Assembly (NCBI GenBank): GCA_039566865.1 | Contig: CM076957.1 | Span: forward strand, 7,263,896 to 7,327,895 | From: Aurelia coerulea | Lineage: Eukaryota; Cnidaria; Scyphozoa; Semaeostomeae; Ulmaridae | Length of the DNA stretch: 64,000 nt | Direction: 5' to 3' | Shown here: piece by piece, positions 56,501 through 63,678 of the stretch | Numbering within the stretch: the stretch's first letter is position 1 | How the letters are laid out: every line of letters starts with the position of its first letter | Made by a program: the position numbers and the translations under genes | Notes under the pieces: model-generated | The model's input: the letters and a program-made list of their open reading frames with translations, nothing else | Database searches by the model: none | Told to the model about the DNA's origin: nothing

Positions 56501-57157
56501 ATGAATTTAATGAAATATTAAGAAACTGCCCGAATGGGTGACTTGGGGGGTGACTTCTGGCAAACAGAAAGACACAAGATATAACATTGCTCAATTTGAT
56601 CAAGGCTATCGTTAAGCTATCGCTGTGCCTTAAGAATTTGCTTAGGCCAAAAGGCCAAAGCTCTGGTTTGCAGGAAGAGGCAAATTTGAGCTTTCAAGCT
56701 TAACATGCCTCATCTCAAAGCACTAATGCCAACGAACGACGTACCAATGTTCAAGTTATCTATCGATGAACATTTTTAGAGTGATTAGACATTGATTGAA
56801 GCTAAATTCATATCGCTGGAGTCAACCAAATCTGTATACATTTTTTGGGTTACCCGGTACTTCGCTCAGATCATTCACAATATTTTTCTTCTCTCAATGG
56901 CCCAGAAATGGGAAACCGTGTCTTTGACTCCTCCTTTGAAGTTCCTCATTTCGCTGCATTTTCTGTTGTATCTATTCTTTCTTGAAGTTGGCTATCCTAT
57001 TTTTTCTCATGTATAAGTTTGTTCTTGAAGTTTCCTGAAAGTAATCTTTTCATTTCAGGCACAAAGTCCAGGCGATAACTCTGCAAGAATCGCGATAGAA
57101 TCCCCAAAGTATATCCAGGTTGTCATGTATGATCATATAACCAGGAGGAAAACTTAA
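34459..57157 (+). CDS. CFAP299: CFAP299 (cilia- and flagella-associated protein 299), complete, ten exons
   Basis: Join: 34459-34563, 38828-38881, 42152-42228, 42620-42710, 43695-43733, 44354-44392, 46524-46588, 46973-47027, 55124-55198, 57059-57157. All introns are GT-AG and the frame is continuous. The product is 232 residues, one less than I recall for human CFAP299 (C4orf22). Family landmarks appear in order: [53 protein letters not shown] (across two exons), GRKRLLPRP, SFYNW, NYQVIAEN, KRDRKILNVDP and DHITRRKT before TAA. The protein occurs in animals with motile cilia or flagella and is linked to sperm and axoneme biology. Its molecular role is poorly defined. The start is the ATG giving MEEEAVASDNIV; an in-frame ATG 81 bases upstream extends into unconserved sequence. 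Introns are filled with MITEs, palindromes and nested genes. Confidence 0.96.
35050..36066. mobile_element. TIR element with CGCCCTGAATGGGTCT ends (about 1 kb)
   Basis: GTCGCCCTGAATGGGTCTA at 35,056 and its inverse AGACCCATTCAGGGCGAC at 36,043, plus an internal direct copy near 35,253 and an inverse copy near 35,617. Frames on both strands (minus 35,159-35,590, plus 35,742-36,023) show a CGNCG zinc-ribbon-like pair but no recognised transposase. Confidence 0.6.
36083..36170. repeat. Near-perfect hairpin
   Basis: TACCCTGGGTACCAGAGCC and GGCTCTGGTACCCAGGGTA with A/T-rich inner arms (AAAGTTTAAAAATTTC, TTTTTAAATTTTTAG). Arms of about 35 bases. Confidence 0.8.
36256..36673. mobile_element. TIR element with CCCAGGGGGGGTACTC ends
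   Basis: CCCAGGGGGGGTACTCCC...CTTTCAATACGGGGGGG on the left; the inverse on the right ends GAGTACCCCCCCTGGGG. The interior repeats GACCCCAAATATTGA. About 420 bases, noncoding. Confidence 0.8.
36750..37046. repeat. ACAAGGC element, left arm of a long palindrome
   Basis: Starts GTACAAAAATACAAGGC and ends GGCCTTATATTTTCGTAC. The interior consists of many CCTTGTA / ACAAGGCT motifs. Inverse of 37,240-37,536 and direct copy of 42,779-43,074. Confidence 0.85.
37240..37536. repeat. ACAAGGC element, right arm of the palindrome
   Basis: Reverse complement of 36,750-37,046 with a few substitutions, separated from it by about 190 unrelated bases. A few further inverse bases extend outside (AGCCTGTAC and GTACAGGCT). 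Confidence 0.85.
37560..38470. other. CFAP299 intron 1 sequence, nothing recognised
   Basis: No coding frame with a family match. C10 run near 38,421. Confidence 0.35.
38474..38690 (-). mobile_element. LINE family A, 3'-tail-only copy
   Basis: Longest (GTAT)n tail (38,474-38,510), then the family 3' UTR (GCCACAACATTAC, CCCCTAATTACAGTGGCAGG, AGGTCA...TGACCT). 5'-truncated; inserted just before CFAP299 exon 2. Confidence 0.75.
38828..38881 (+). CDS. CFAP299: CFAP299 exon 2
   Basis: 18 codons encoding [18 protein letters not shown] after acceptor TTCTTAG. The donor is a weak GTTAAA. Confidence 0.95.
39032..39358. mobile_element. TIR element with GACCCCCGTCTAAGTGCCCCGG ends
   Basis: The left end and its inverse CCGGGGAACTTAGACAGGGGTG bound about 325 bases with repeated CCGGGG motifs. 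Noncoding. Confidence 0.65.
39396..40510. mobile_element. Inverted-arm element of about 1.1 kb with mariner-like end
   Basis: Left GCCGGGTGAGTCAAAAAAAG resembles a decayed mariner-type end. Arms of about 200 bases match inversely (AAAAGTATGTGGCCGATATTC, TTTTTAAGACCCAAAAATTAG, GGAATTCCACATTCC-type). The middle holds a plus frame at 39,860-40,198 with no recognised domain. The right terminus is missing its end. Confidence 0.6.
40605..41160. repeat. 31-bp tandem array, about 17-18 units
   Basis: Unit CAGTAACAAGCGTAACAAGC plus AAGGAACAACC. Units vary mainly at AACAAG/AACGAG and CAACCC/CAATTC. Relatives occur at 41,295-41,370 and, on the other strand, 41,765-41,865. The array stays open on the minus strand for 212 codons because the unit lacks stops. 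Confidence 0.92.
42152..42228 (+). CDS. CFAP299: CFAP299 exon 3
   Basis: 77 bases, acceptor TTGCAG and donor GTATGT, ending in phase 2. Encodes [12 protein letters not shown] and a charged, probably helical stretch ending SQQ. Confidence 0.95.
42620..42710 (+). CDS. CFAP299: CFAP299 exon 4
   Basis: 91 bases. The first G completes a Lys codon with exon 3. Encodes FTDPFLQALATREEANRNG and ends before donor GTAAGT. Confidence 0.94.
42779..43074. repeat. ACAAGGC element, solo copy
   Basis: Same orientation as 36,750-37,046. Starts GTACAAAAATACAAGGC and ends GCCTTGTATTTTCGTAC. Lies in CFAP299 intron 4. Confidence 0.85.
43210..43450 (-). mobile_element. LINE ORF2 C-terminal fragment (family D)
   Basis: Minus strand encodes YIGHICRGENNALAKKMMF, GYYRDPWIKISSLVS and RATQSRKEFAELVQR before a stop, the kind of C-terminus found downstream of RT in RTE/L1-like elements. 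Confidence 0.55.
43695..43733 (+). CDS. CFAP299: CFAP299 exon 5
   Basis: 13 codons encoding [13 protein letters not shown] between TTTTTCAG and GTAACT. Matches the conserved FIRD-x-N block. Confidence 0.94.
44354..44392 (+). CDS. CFAP299: CFAP299 exon 6
   Basis: 13 codons encoding [13 protein letters not shown] between TTGCAG and GTAAGC, the most conserved block of the family. Confidence 0.95.
44472..44896. mobile_element. TIR element with CCCGGGGGGGTACT ends and GATACCCTGTCCCGGAG repeats
   Basis: Left CCGGGGGGGTACTTGA...CGGGGACGTGCCGC and inverse right GGCACGTCCCCGTACGG...GAGTACCCCCC. Internal GATACCCTGTCCCGGAGTA occurs several times. Noncoding; CFAP299 intron 6. Confidence 0.8.
44970..46285. 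other. CFAP299 intron 6 sequence, nothing recognised
   Basis: G-runs at about 45,113 and 45,158 with GGGGGGTTGGAA flanks suggest a decayed MITE. No gene is seen. Confidence 0.35.
46290..46480 (+). mobile_element. LINE family B 3' end with (TTTGA)n tail
   Basis: GIRCWDGNNCTCYIFT then a stop, a WDGxxCxC tail, followed by a 3' UTR and GATTT pentanucleotides at about 46,436-46,473, just upstream of CFAP299 exon 7. Confidence 0.6.
46524..46588 (+). CDS. CFAP299: CFAP299 exon 7
   Basis: 65 bases between ACCTAG and GTTTGT. Encodes TEEFEPYFAGRKRLLPRP and ends two bases into a Ser codon. Confidence 0.94.
46973..47027 (+). CDS. CFAP299: CFAP299 exon 8
   Basis: 55 bases between TTCTAG and GTATTT. Completes Ser and encodes FYNWETQKCTSNATPNYQ. 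The following intron, about 8.1 kb, holds GPCR copy A and the candidate small gene. Confidence 0.93.
47123..47723. mobile_element. mariner-like MITE, family M2, copy A
   Basis: About 600 bases between TA dinucleotides, degenerate ends CTGAGTGTCCTAAAAAATG and TTTTTTGTGACACCCTG. Inverted arms of about 100 bases (GATTTGGTTGACT...TCAATCAATGTCTAATC). The left edge of the duplicated block falls inside it, near 47,517. Confidence 0.8.
48158..48512. repeat. Foldback element, copy A
   Basis: Arms of about 170 bases: CACAGGCAACAGGATA, AGCATGAAAATTTGAATACT and CATATTTGCACAAACAAGCG occur on both strands. A spacer of about 40 bases contains AAAAGTGTAATGAACTTTG. Confidence 0.82.
49988..50870. mobile_element. 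piggyBac-like MITE, copy 3 (in duplicated block A)
   Basis: TTAA flanks, ends TTAACCCTAATCCTACCGGG and CCCGGTAGGATTAGGG. G/C hairpins near both ends, GTCACGTGAC, five TGACGTCA. Noncoding; the short frames at 50,336-50,799 are incidental. Confidence 0.88.
51032..51976 (-). CDS. Class A (rhodopsin-like) GPCR, copy A, nested in CFAP299 intron 8
   Basis: Single-exon 314-residue receptor with seven hydrophobic segments. Landmarks: N46 in FSNTILIY (TM1), D74 in NISDLCAG (TM2), SLDRY with D125-R126-Y127 (TM3), P243 in YTPYLI (TM6), and an NSWIIIY variant of NPxxY at 284-290 (TM7). C98 may be the TM3 cysteine, but the second extracellular loop is very short and has no partner cysteine. TM4 lacks the usual Trp and TM5 lacks its Pro, a pattern also found in melanocortin/adenosine-related receptors. 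N5 (NIT), N207 and N280 are possible glycosylation sites, although only the first is clearly extracellular. The C-tail is short and basic. The ligand cannot be predicted. Intronless structure and a tandem copy are typical of lineage-expanded cnidarian receptors (inference). Confidence 0.93.
   Translation of the reverse strand: MSNSNITNGGSIQICMTLFSTVMPRNYHVLFAISDALLSIVTIFSNTILIYTLYKTKQFKTISNKLILVMNISDLCAGIFAFPAASATQIINDFDRRCKSEKVATFLTMIFGYFSFLILCFISLDRYFQVTKLNRYNLYMNEFRMKIMIFSALAVSFANALMSSFHPSFLQHIVSALFGWFGLNFVIVMYVFLVKRLRNHPSSQGNNTTREISTRPEGNRSSQLSAAKTIQFLLIYLTITYTPYLITSCWWTYYKSSKKIEPGFYLSVIYAWAGFLALFNASGNSWIIIYGNGRSRRFVSSLFRRNRVENDVAN
52300..52662. other. Intergenic stretch between GPCR copy A and the candidate nested gene
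   Basis: No repeat recognised. The last 14 bases before and across the candidate ATG read GTTGTCATGGCTAC (52,657-52,670), 12 of 14 like an X-box. Confidence 0.4.
52663..54596 (+). CDS. Candidate small nested gene, four exons, unrecognised
   Basis: Proposed join: 52663-52683, 52791-52967, 53528-53551, 54564-54596. It starts ATGGCTACAGAGG (MATEEYQ) before a GTGAGTG donor. A 59-codon exon follows (KSAGRFASSKNEER... to FFPDYSSS) between AACAG and GTAAGTG, then an 8-codon exon (NEVANFNK) and a last exon ENAPFVGPSS-TAG. All junctions are phase 0, giving 84 residues. The 59-codon exon is visibly richer in G+C than its surroundings and reads as a charged, Ser-rich polypeptide. The product is not recognised and has no obvious signal or membrane segment. 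Exons 1-2 are moderately supported and exons 3-4 weakly. It sits about 690 bases head to head from GPCR copy A. Alternative: chance splice-like signals. Confidence 0.4.
53620..53787. mobile_element. hAT-like MITE with perfect 8-bp target duplication (copy 3)
   Basis: 168 bases, ends CAGGGACGTAGGAAGC and TTCCTTTGTCTCTG, flanked by ATGCCTTG on both sides. In CFAP299 intron 8. Confidence 0.9.
53800..55120. other. CFAP299 intron 8, distal part
   Basis: 54,160-54,260 has TAAGAAAC/TTTCTTA motifs like the 20-22 kb region. 54,290-54,840 has GGGCCCCC and CCCGGGG motifs typical of decayed hAT-like MITEs. Apart from the proposed small exon at 54,564 I see no gene. Confidence 0.35.
55124..55198 (+). CDS. 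CFAP299: CFAP299 exon 9
   Basis: 25 codons between TTCCAAG and GTAAAA. Encodes VIAENATGLLFKNKR then DRKILNVDPK, matching the family. Confidence 0.94.
55240..55460. repeat. CACATTTTGAAAACGG repeat stretch
   Basis: At least four GCACATTTT and GAAAACGG(T/C) motifs within 200 bases, probably a decayed TIR element. CFAP299 intron 9. Confidence 0.4.
55530..56115. mobile_element. TIR element with about 130-base arms
   Basis: Left arm (GATTTTGTAACACAGTAGC, CGATTAGCAATTGCAGAC, CTCAACCAGAAATTCAAAA) is the inverse of 55,980-56,110. Noncoding; CFAP299 intron 9. Confidence 0.75.
56256..56857. mobile_element. mariner-like MITE, family M2, complete copy
   Basis: 602 bases between TA dinucleotides. Ends CCAGGTGTCCCAAAAAG and TTTTTTGGGTTACCCGG, inverted arms of about 100 bases. 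No transposase. CFAP299 intron 9. Confidence 0.85.
57059..57157 (+). CDS. CFAP299: CFAP299 exon 10 (terminal)
   Basis: 32 codons plus TAA after acceptor TTTCAG. Encodes AQSPGDNSAR and ends VVMYDHITRRKT, the conserved C-terminus. No clear AATAAA signal was seen close downstream. Confidence 0.94.
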   Translation, partial: AQSPGDNSARIAIESPKYIQVVMYDHITRRKT

Positions 57158-57853
57158 GCACGATTTTCCGTATCACTAATCTAATTGGTAATGTTGTAGT
57201 TAAGCTGTAAATACGTTGATCGAAAATTTCACAGGAGTATAAAAATATAGAAGATCGTTTTTTTTTATTCAGGAAGTTCTCTGTGTTCCATCCCTTAAGA
57301 TATGTAGAGGCCAACCTTCACTGCAGTAATTTTTGGTGGGTGGCTAGCATGCTTGTCTAGTGCACATGCCCTCTAACTCAAAAGCTTGTGCACTAGAAAG
57401 GTGCTCTTGTCTCGGAACAAAACTATAGTAGTCGAGGTCGGCCTTCATGCAGATGCTGCGAGTGCACTTGAAGAATGGGTGATAGGAAATGTTGCGAGGT
57501 TATAGTCCAAAAGATTTAAATTCAAGAAACCTCAGGCTGATTTCGTTGAGAAATGGTACCCTCATAGAAGAAACTTCTGTATATTTTAATGGAAAACTGA
57601 GCAAGTTGTTTTGAAAAAGTGGTTTCTATTATGCGGGTTCTTAGGGCTCAGTCATAAATCGAGTTCGTCCTCGCATAGCGTCATTTTGACGCTTGGTTTC
57701 CGTAAAAGCCAAAGGCCAAAGCTCTGGTTTGCAGGTGGACGCTAATTTGAGCTTTCAGGATGGATATTTCTGCTCTCAAAGCACCAATACCAACAAACGA
57801 GGTATCTATGCTCAAGTTAACTATCGAAGAACATTTTGAGAGTGATTAGCCAT

Positions 57854-58674
57854 AGACCATTTCGCAATTTGGAGAAAGAGACTGAGGAGAGCGCGGCCCA
57901 TTCTGACAGCCTTTGCAACAGAGAATCCAGGGACTCCCCGATTCTGCAGTGCAAAGTTTAAAGCTTGCGTCTCACTCGCATCTCTCTCCAAACTCGAGAT
58001 ATTCTCGATTTATTTGCAACTTTCAAGAGCTATGCGATGCTTGTCTAGTTTGAAGCTGTCTTGTCATCCTTCCTCCCATTTGCAAGTGTAGTTTGAGCCA
58101 CTCTATTTCAGGCATTTTCCTTCGAGTTTGAAACGGCTCAGTTTAGGCCCAGCTGCCGACCTACGTTGAAGTTTTGCTTGTTTACTAGATAACTAAACGC
58201 ATTTACGGCTATTCAATAAAGTGGAAAGCATTGTTTGGAATCATCTAAGATTCACAATGAAATTGTGTACTTTTTTGATAAATTTAACAAGCATTAACAG
58301 GTGAAACCAAGTCAATTGCAGTCAACGAAGATGATGCAAGATCAACAATAGGCCTAACTTGAGCTGTCTCAAACTTGAGGAGAACAACTGAAATAGAATG
58401 GCTCAAATTACATTCATAAATGAGCGAAAAGATGACGAGACGGCTAATTGGGCCACAGAAAACACTTACTATACTAAACAAGCACCGCATAACTCTTGAA
58501 AGCTGCAAATAAATCGAAAAGAACTCGAGTTTGTAGAGAGATGCGAGAGAGCCTCAAGCCGTAGACTTACCACGACAGAAGATGGGATTCCCCGCAGATT
58601 TCCTTCTTGTTGCCAAGGCTGTCAGAATGGGCCACGCCGTCCTCAGTCCTTTTTTTCAAGTTGCGAAATGGTCT
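57854..58674. mobile_element. 821-bp TIR element inserted in copy B
   Basis: Ends AGACCATTTCGCAA and TTGCGAAATGGTCT, inverted arms of about 65 bases including GGCCCATTCTGACAGCCTT. AT on both sides. The empty site survives in copy A (AGCCATTGATT near 47,653-47,663). No ORF of note. It is adjacent to, not part of, CFAP299. Confidence 0.88.
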
Positions 58675-59167
58675 ATTGATTAAGGCTAAATTCACATCGC
58701 TGGATTCAACCAAATCTGTATACCTTTTTGGGACACCCGGTAGCTTTGTTAGAAACATTTTTCAAAAAATAATTTGCTATAACTTTAGAATTACCCTCAA
58801 GAAAAAGTTTAGCTTGCATAAGTTTGACAGAAGCATGATTTTGGCTTGAAGGAGCTTGAATTGAGTATGTTGACACATTTTTTTGCCAGTTTGCACGTTT
58901 GATTAGAGCTTGATCAAGCTTGACAATATCTGACGCCAGGATTGTTCTCAAACATACTACAATCAAGCTTGATTGAGTTTTTTTTCAGTTTAGAAGAAGC
59001 ATGCTGAAAGCTAGTGCAAGTGGTGCACAATTCTTACTTGAATTAAACCCTCAAACATACTCAAATAACACTAAAGATAAGTTAGTATCAGGATTTATGC
59101 ATGCTGCAAACATACTCAATATTTTCCTCAGTGGAATCAAGGTCTCGGCATCAACGATTCTAGTCAC

Positions 59168-59515
59168 AGGCAACAGGATAAATTGCTATAGCATGAAAAT
59201 TTGAATACTTGCCTTCATGTCTTCTCTTTTCTTTCTGTCTGCTTTGCAAACATATGTGCACAAACAAGCGATATTAATGTCAACATATGTACAGCTTCAC
59301 TTCTTCGAGCAACCATTTTGTTTGTAAAAGTGTAATGAACTTTGACCAGCCTGGTTGCTCGAAGAAGTGAAGCGGTAGTGCGGCATATGTTGACATTAAA
59401 ATCGCTTGTTTGTGCACATATGTTTGAAAAGCAGACAGAAAACAAAGAAAAGATATGAAGGCAAATCTTGAAATTTTCATGCTACAGCTACTTATCCTGT
59501 TGCCTGTGTTCTAAT
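59168..59515. repeat. Foldback element, copy B
   Basis: Counterpart of 48,158-48,512 with the same arms. Its right half is repeated again at 60,205-60,388. Confidence 0.8.
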
Positions 59516-59554
59516 GAAATAAACTGTAGCAGGCGAGTCAGAAAAATGCTCATG

Positions 59555-60388
59555 CAGTGACGCATTTACCCATGGGCCCACTGGGCCCGGGCCCAGGGGC
59601 CCCCTGAAATTCTTAAATCTAGGGGGCCCCGAGCAAAATTTGAAAAAACCTATGAAGTGCTGTTGATTTCACTCTTGTGTTTGAGTTGAGTGCTAACGTC
59701 TTCAGACAACACCATGGTTTCATATACTGACAATACGTAATGGGCAAGCAACGTAGAAATTCGGCAATAACATGATTTTGTTAAAAAGCCTCTCGAAAAG
59801 TTCCTCGATAAAAGGAGGAATCTCGTTGATACCGAAGTCCATAAAAATAGGGAAGAAATTGAAGAGGCGACAACCCCATGAAACACAAAAGCCTATTTCG
59901 GATGATCTATAAGAGCAAATTGTGAAAGGAGATGAAGCTGCAACTTCCCAAAGGCAATAACCGCACTTAGATTGTTGCCCAATGCAATGACTGCGCTTTA
60001 CCATGCAGAGTTTCCTCCAGTGAAAGAAGTTACTGCATGCTGAAAGGGTCAAGAGTCAACAAAGGTCCACAATGTCACCAGAGCGCGTTGTTGCCTTTTG
60101 CTTAATGAATGGCAGCAAATTTTGATGTCTGAGGCAGAGGCGTGACCACGGGAGAGGGGGGTATGGGGAGCAATTGCCCCCCCCCCACTTTTATCCAAAT
60201 ATGGTTTGTGCACATATGTCAAATCTTCCATTTTTGCAAATATGGAAAGCAGACAGAAAACAAAGATAAAGAGTCTCAAATGAAGGCAAATCTTGAAATT
60301 TTCATGCTACCCCGGCCACAGCTACTTATCCTGTTGCCTGTGTTCTAATGAAATAAACTGTAGCAGGCGAGTCAGAAAAATGCTCATG
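59555..60388. mobile_element. Insertion in copy B: hAT-like fragments plus duplicated foldback end
   Basis: Starts CAGTGACGCATTTACCC and GGGCCCGGGCCC. A second hAT-like end (CAGAGGCGTGACCACGGG) lies at about 60,133. From 60,205 it repeats the neighbouring foldback arm (GCAGACAGAAAACAAAG to GCTCATG). A minus frame at 59,720-60,052 has no recognised domain. Confidence 0.6.
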
Positions 60389-61696
60389 TCGTTTAAAAAG
60401 GCTAGTTAGCCCTAAATACTAAAGCAGTAATACAAGTTAAGATCTTATTGGGTACAGTAAAAACCCGCATACAAGAACACATTTAAACTAAGCTGGTTTG
60501 GTTCTTATGTTATAGATAGCATTTTTGAAGTAAGGCCGTAGGTTCTTAAATTTTGTCAAGGATGTTTTTCCAATAATGTTTTTCCAATAATGTTTCCTTG
60601 TTGTCTATCTTTTTGTCATCAAGTCAAATTGCACAGGGGAACAATTAATTCGGGTAATAAAGCTATTGTGGGGTTTCATGTTAGTCACGGACTTCCAACT
60701 TTGCTGCAGCAGCAATGATCCATTTCTGTGCCATGCAAGTAGTACTATTTTCAATTTGAAGATCAGTTTAGCTCATTCCATCTCGGTGAAATCTGACGCT
60801 TGATAGCATGTAGTTCATGTTCGTTATGATATACATGCTACATTTTGGAACTCAGAATAAGAGGTTGGCATAATCATGAAACAAGAACAATTTGAAATTC
60901 AAAATCGATTCGTATTATTTAGCAAATCATTGAATAGCATTCTGGTATCTTTTGGTTCCAAAGCACGGCACTAACTAGAAATTGAAAATAACAGTCATAG
61001 AGATATGCTTAATTCTCTCTATTTAACTACTTAAAAAATCAGTAATCAAATCCAAGAGAAGTACCACCGTGAAGCTTTCACTAATCACACAGGACAAGTA
61101 TATCCAATCTATTACTATTTACAGTTTACTCATTGTTCATTGGCAGGTCGTTGTCTTTTATCTTTTGGTCCACGTTTGCACCCTCGGCGCGTCTTTCATT
61201 CTAAGCTGCGTTAACACTTGGAGTGCTGAGTTCTTACCGGCAAGTCCGACAAATTTCTTTGATAAATATCTTGTTGAAATTCATAACTGTTTTCACAGAC
61301 TAGTTATTTGATCATTATATATTTTAATATCAGTGGAAAGTCTTGAAAATTGGTTTTGTTGGAAAACTAAGCTTCAAGGTAACGTATCCATAAAAGTAAT
61401 CCTCCGAGAGGAAGGGATGTAATTAACTCAGATTTCTTTTCAACCACGTTTAATGGGTTGATTGGAGACAACTATTGAAATCAAGCAAATATACATTCCA
61501 CGAAGCAAGGGATGGATTAGGAAGGCTTTCTTTGTTCTGCTTGTGACGTTTCATGATTGTGTTATCACAAATGGTTTTTTACAGCGGTTTTCTGTATTCA
61601 TGTGATCATTTTGAAAATCAACCGATCACTTCCCGAGATTTTGGTAGATATTGACAGGTTGGGTATACACCGTCCTTTCTTATGGACGCATTGCCT

Positions 61697-62575
61697 TTAA
61701 CCCTAATCCTACCGGGGGGGGGTGCTTTCCAACCTCCCCCCTGTCGGTTTTTGCAGAGTATTCTTTAACGACAAAAGCTATGACCCTCAAACTCTCTGAC
61801 AAATACTAATTATCTATTAGCTGCATTTTGACAATTAAATTTTGAACAATAGGTGTCACGTGACTGATGACACTACCATATTTGGAGCAAGGTATTGGAA
61901 AAATTAATGATTTTGATATTTTTACTCCCAGAATTAGTTCCAAATGTTGACTATTGTACTTTAAAAGAATCAGCAAACAATTAGCTTTTTTATTGTTGTC
62001 AATAACAATTGAATTTGCTGACGTCAGCATTCTTAAATGATGATGTCACTCTGGCCGCCATTTTGGATCATTTTGGCAAATTTTGAAGTTTTTTCCGATA
62101 GATTTTGTTACAAATGCATAGAAATGCGTTATGCAATACTTTAAAAGCATTTTGAGCCAATTATTATCAATTTTTGGCAGAAAAACACAGTTTTTAGTTA
62201 TGACGTCATCAATTTTTGTCATTTTCTTCCAAAATAACAGTCTAAAAACACTTATATGCATCATATTTGGATTGGAAATGAATAATACGCCAAATAAGAA
62301 TGGAAAAAGTCATTCACACTACCTTTATTCCGTTTTTAGAACAAATAAGCCGGAAAACCATGTATTTTGACATTTTCCGGCATTATGACGTCAAAGTGAC
62401 GTCACCTAATGAGGTGGCCACGCCCAAAACTACCAATCGGCTAAGAATAGTTAGGACTACGCCCTTGCCAAGTTTCAATGATTTCCCATTAGTCTACGGC
62501 TATTTATAGAGGGGGGTGGAAAGCACCCCCCCCGGCTATGTTAGATAAAAAAAAGCCCGGTAGGATTAGGGTTAA
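61697..62575. mobile_element. piggyBac-like MITE, copy 4 (in duplicated block B)
   Basis: Counterpart of 49,988-50,870 with the same ends and TTAA flanks. G-runs are shorter. One of five TGACGTCA sites is lost (TGATGTCA at 62,041). Confidence 0.88.
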
Positions 62576-62733
62576 GATCCAGCAAGTAGAGCTGTTTGTT
62601 CTTGTCTGCAATTGAAAAGTCACATGTCACTGTTCCTACCTCCGTACCAAACTCTTGATTTTGCTGCTACCTTCTATTACTACTTCATTTGCTTGATTGG
62701 CAAGAATTAAATCACAATCAAATAGTTCCAAAT

Positions 62734-63678
62734 TCAGTTTGCAACATCGTTCTCGACACGATTCCTCCGGAAAAAGGATGATACAAATCTCCGACTTCTT
62801 CCATTACCATAGATAATGATCCATGAATTACCACTTGCATTAAACGAAATAAGAAAACATGCCCAAGCATAGATGAAGCTTAGATAAAACCCAGGCTGGA
62901 TTTTCTTCGAATATTTGTAATAAGTCCACCAACAGGAGGTAATAAGGTATGGAGTAAGAGTGAATGTTAGATATATGAGAAGGAATTGAATCGTTTTTGC
63001 TGCTGATAACTGGCTGCTTCTATTCCCCTCTGGTCTAGTAGAATTCTCACTGGTCGTATTGTTGCCTTGAGATGTAGGATTATCTCTGAGTTTTTTCACA
63101 AGAAACACGTACATTAATATTAAAAAACTTAATCCAAACCAGCCAGATAAAGCTGACACAATTTGTTGTAGAAATGATGGATGAAATAAGGACATCAACG
63201 CATTTGCAAAAGAAACAGCCAGGGCTGAAAATATCATAATTTTCATGCGAAATTCGTTCATGTATAAGTTATATTTGTTTAATTTCGTCACTTGAAAGTA
63301 TCGATCGAGTGATATATAACACATAATCAATAAAGAAAAATATGGAAAGAGTGTCGTCAAGAAGGTAACAGCTTTTTCTGATTCACATCGCCAATGAAAG
63401 TCAGTTATCGTTTGAGCTGCAGATACTGCTGGGAATGCAAATATTCCTGAGCAGAGATCTGAAATATTCATGACCAGTATCAGCTTGTTTGATATTGTCT
63501 TGAGTTGCTTTGTCTTGTAAAGAGTATATATTAGAATGGTGTTCGAAAATATGGTTACAATTGACAAGAGTGCAAAAGATATCGCAAACAAAACATGATA
63601 ATTCCTTGGCATAACAATCGAAGAGAAAGTCATGCAAATTTGCATGAAGCCTCCATCGGTAATGTTTGAATTAGCCAT
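62734..63678 (-). CDS. Class A (rhodopsin-like) GPCR, copy B, downstream of CFAP299
   Basis: Paralogue of copy A, same length (314 residues), no indels. The DRY, NISD, TM6 Pro and NSWIIIY motifs are kept. My hand alignment gives about 47 residue differences (about 85% identity), concentrated in the N-terminus, the TM2-loop-TM3 stretch (about residues 83-121) and TM5-loop 3. The last 12 residues and most of TM4 and TM6 are unchanged. The reading frame is intact, so both copies look functional. The gene belongs to the block starting near 57,709. Its 5' flank runs to the window edge. Confidence 0.93.
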   Translation of the reverse strand: MANSNITDGGFMQICMTFSSIVMPRNYHVLFAISFALLSIVTIFSNTILIYTLYKTKQLKTISNKLILVMNISDLCSGIFAFPAVSAAQTITDFHWRCESEKAVTFLTTLFPYFSLLIMCYISLDRYFQVTKLNKYNLYMNEFRMKIMIFSALAVSFANALMSLFHPSFLQQIVSALSGWFGLSFLILMYVFLVKKLRDNPTSQGNNTTSENSTRPEGNRSSQLSAAKTIQFLLIYLTFTLTPYLITSCWWTYYKYSKKIQPGFYLSFIYAWACFLISFNASGNSWIIIYGNGRSRRFVSSFFRRNRVENDVAN

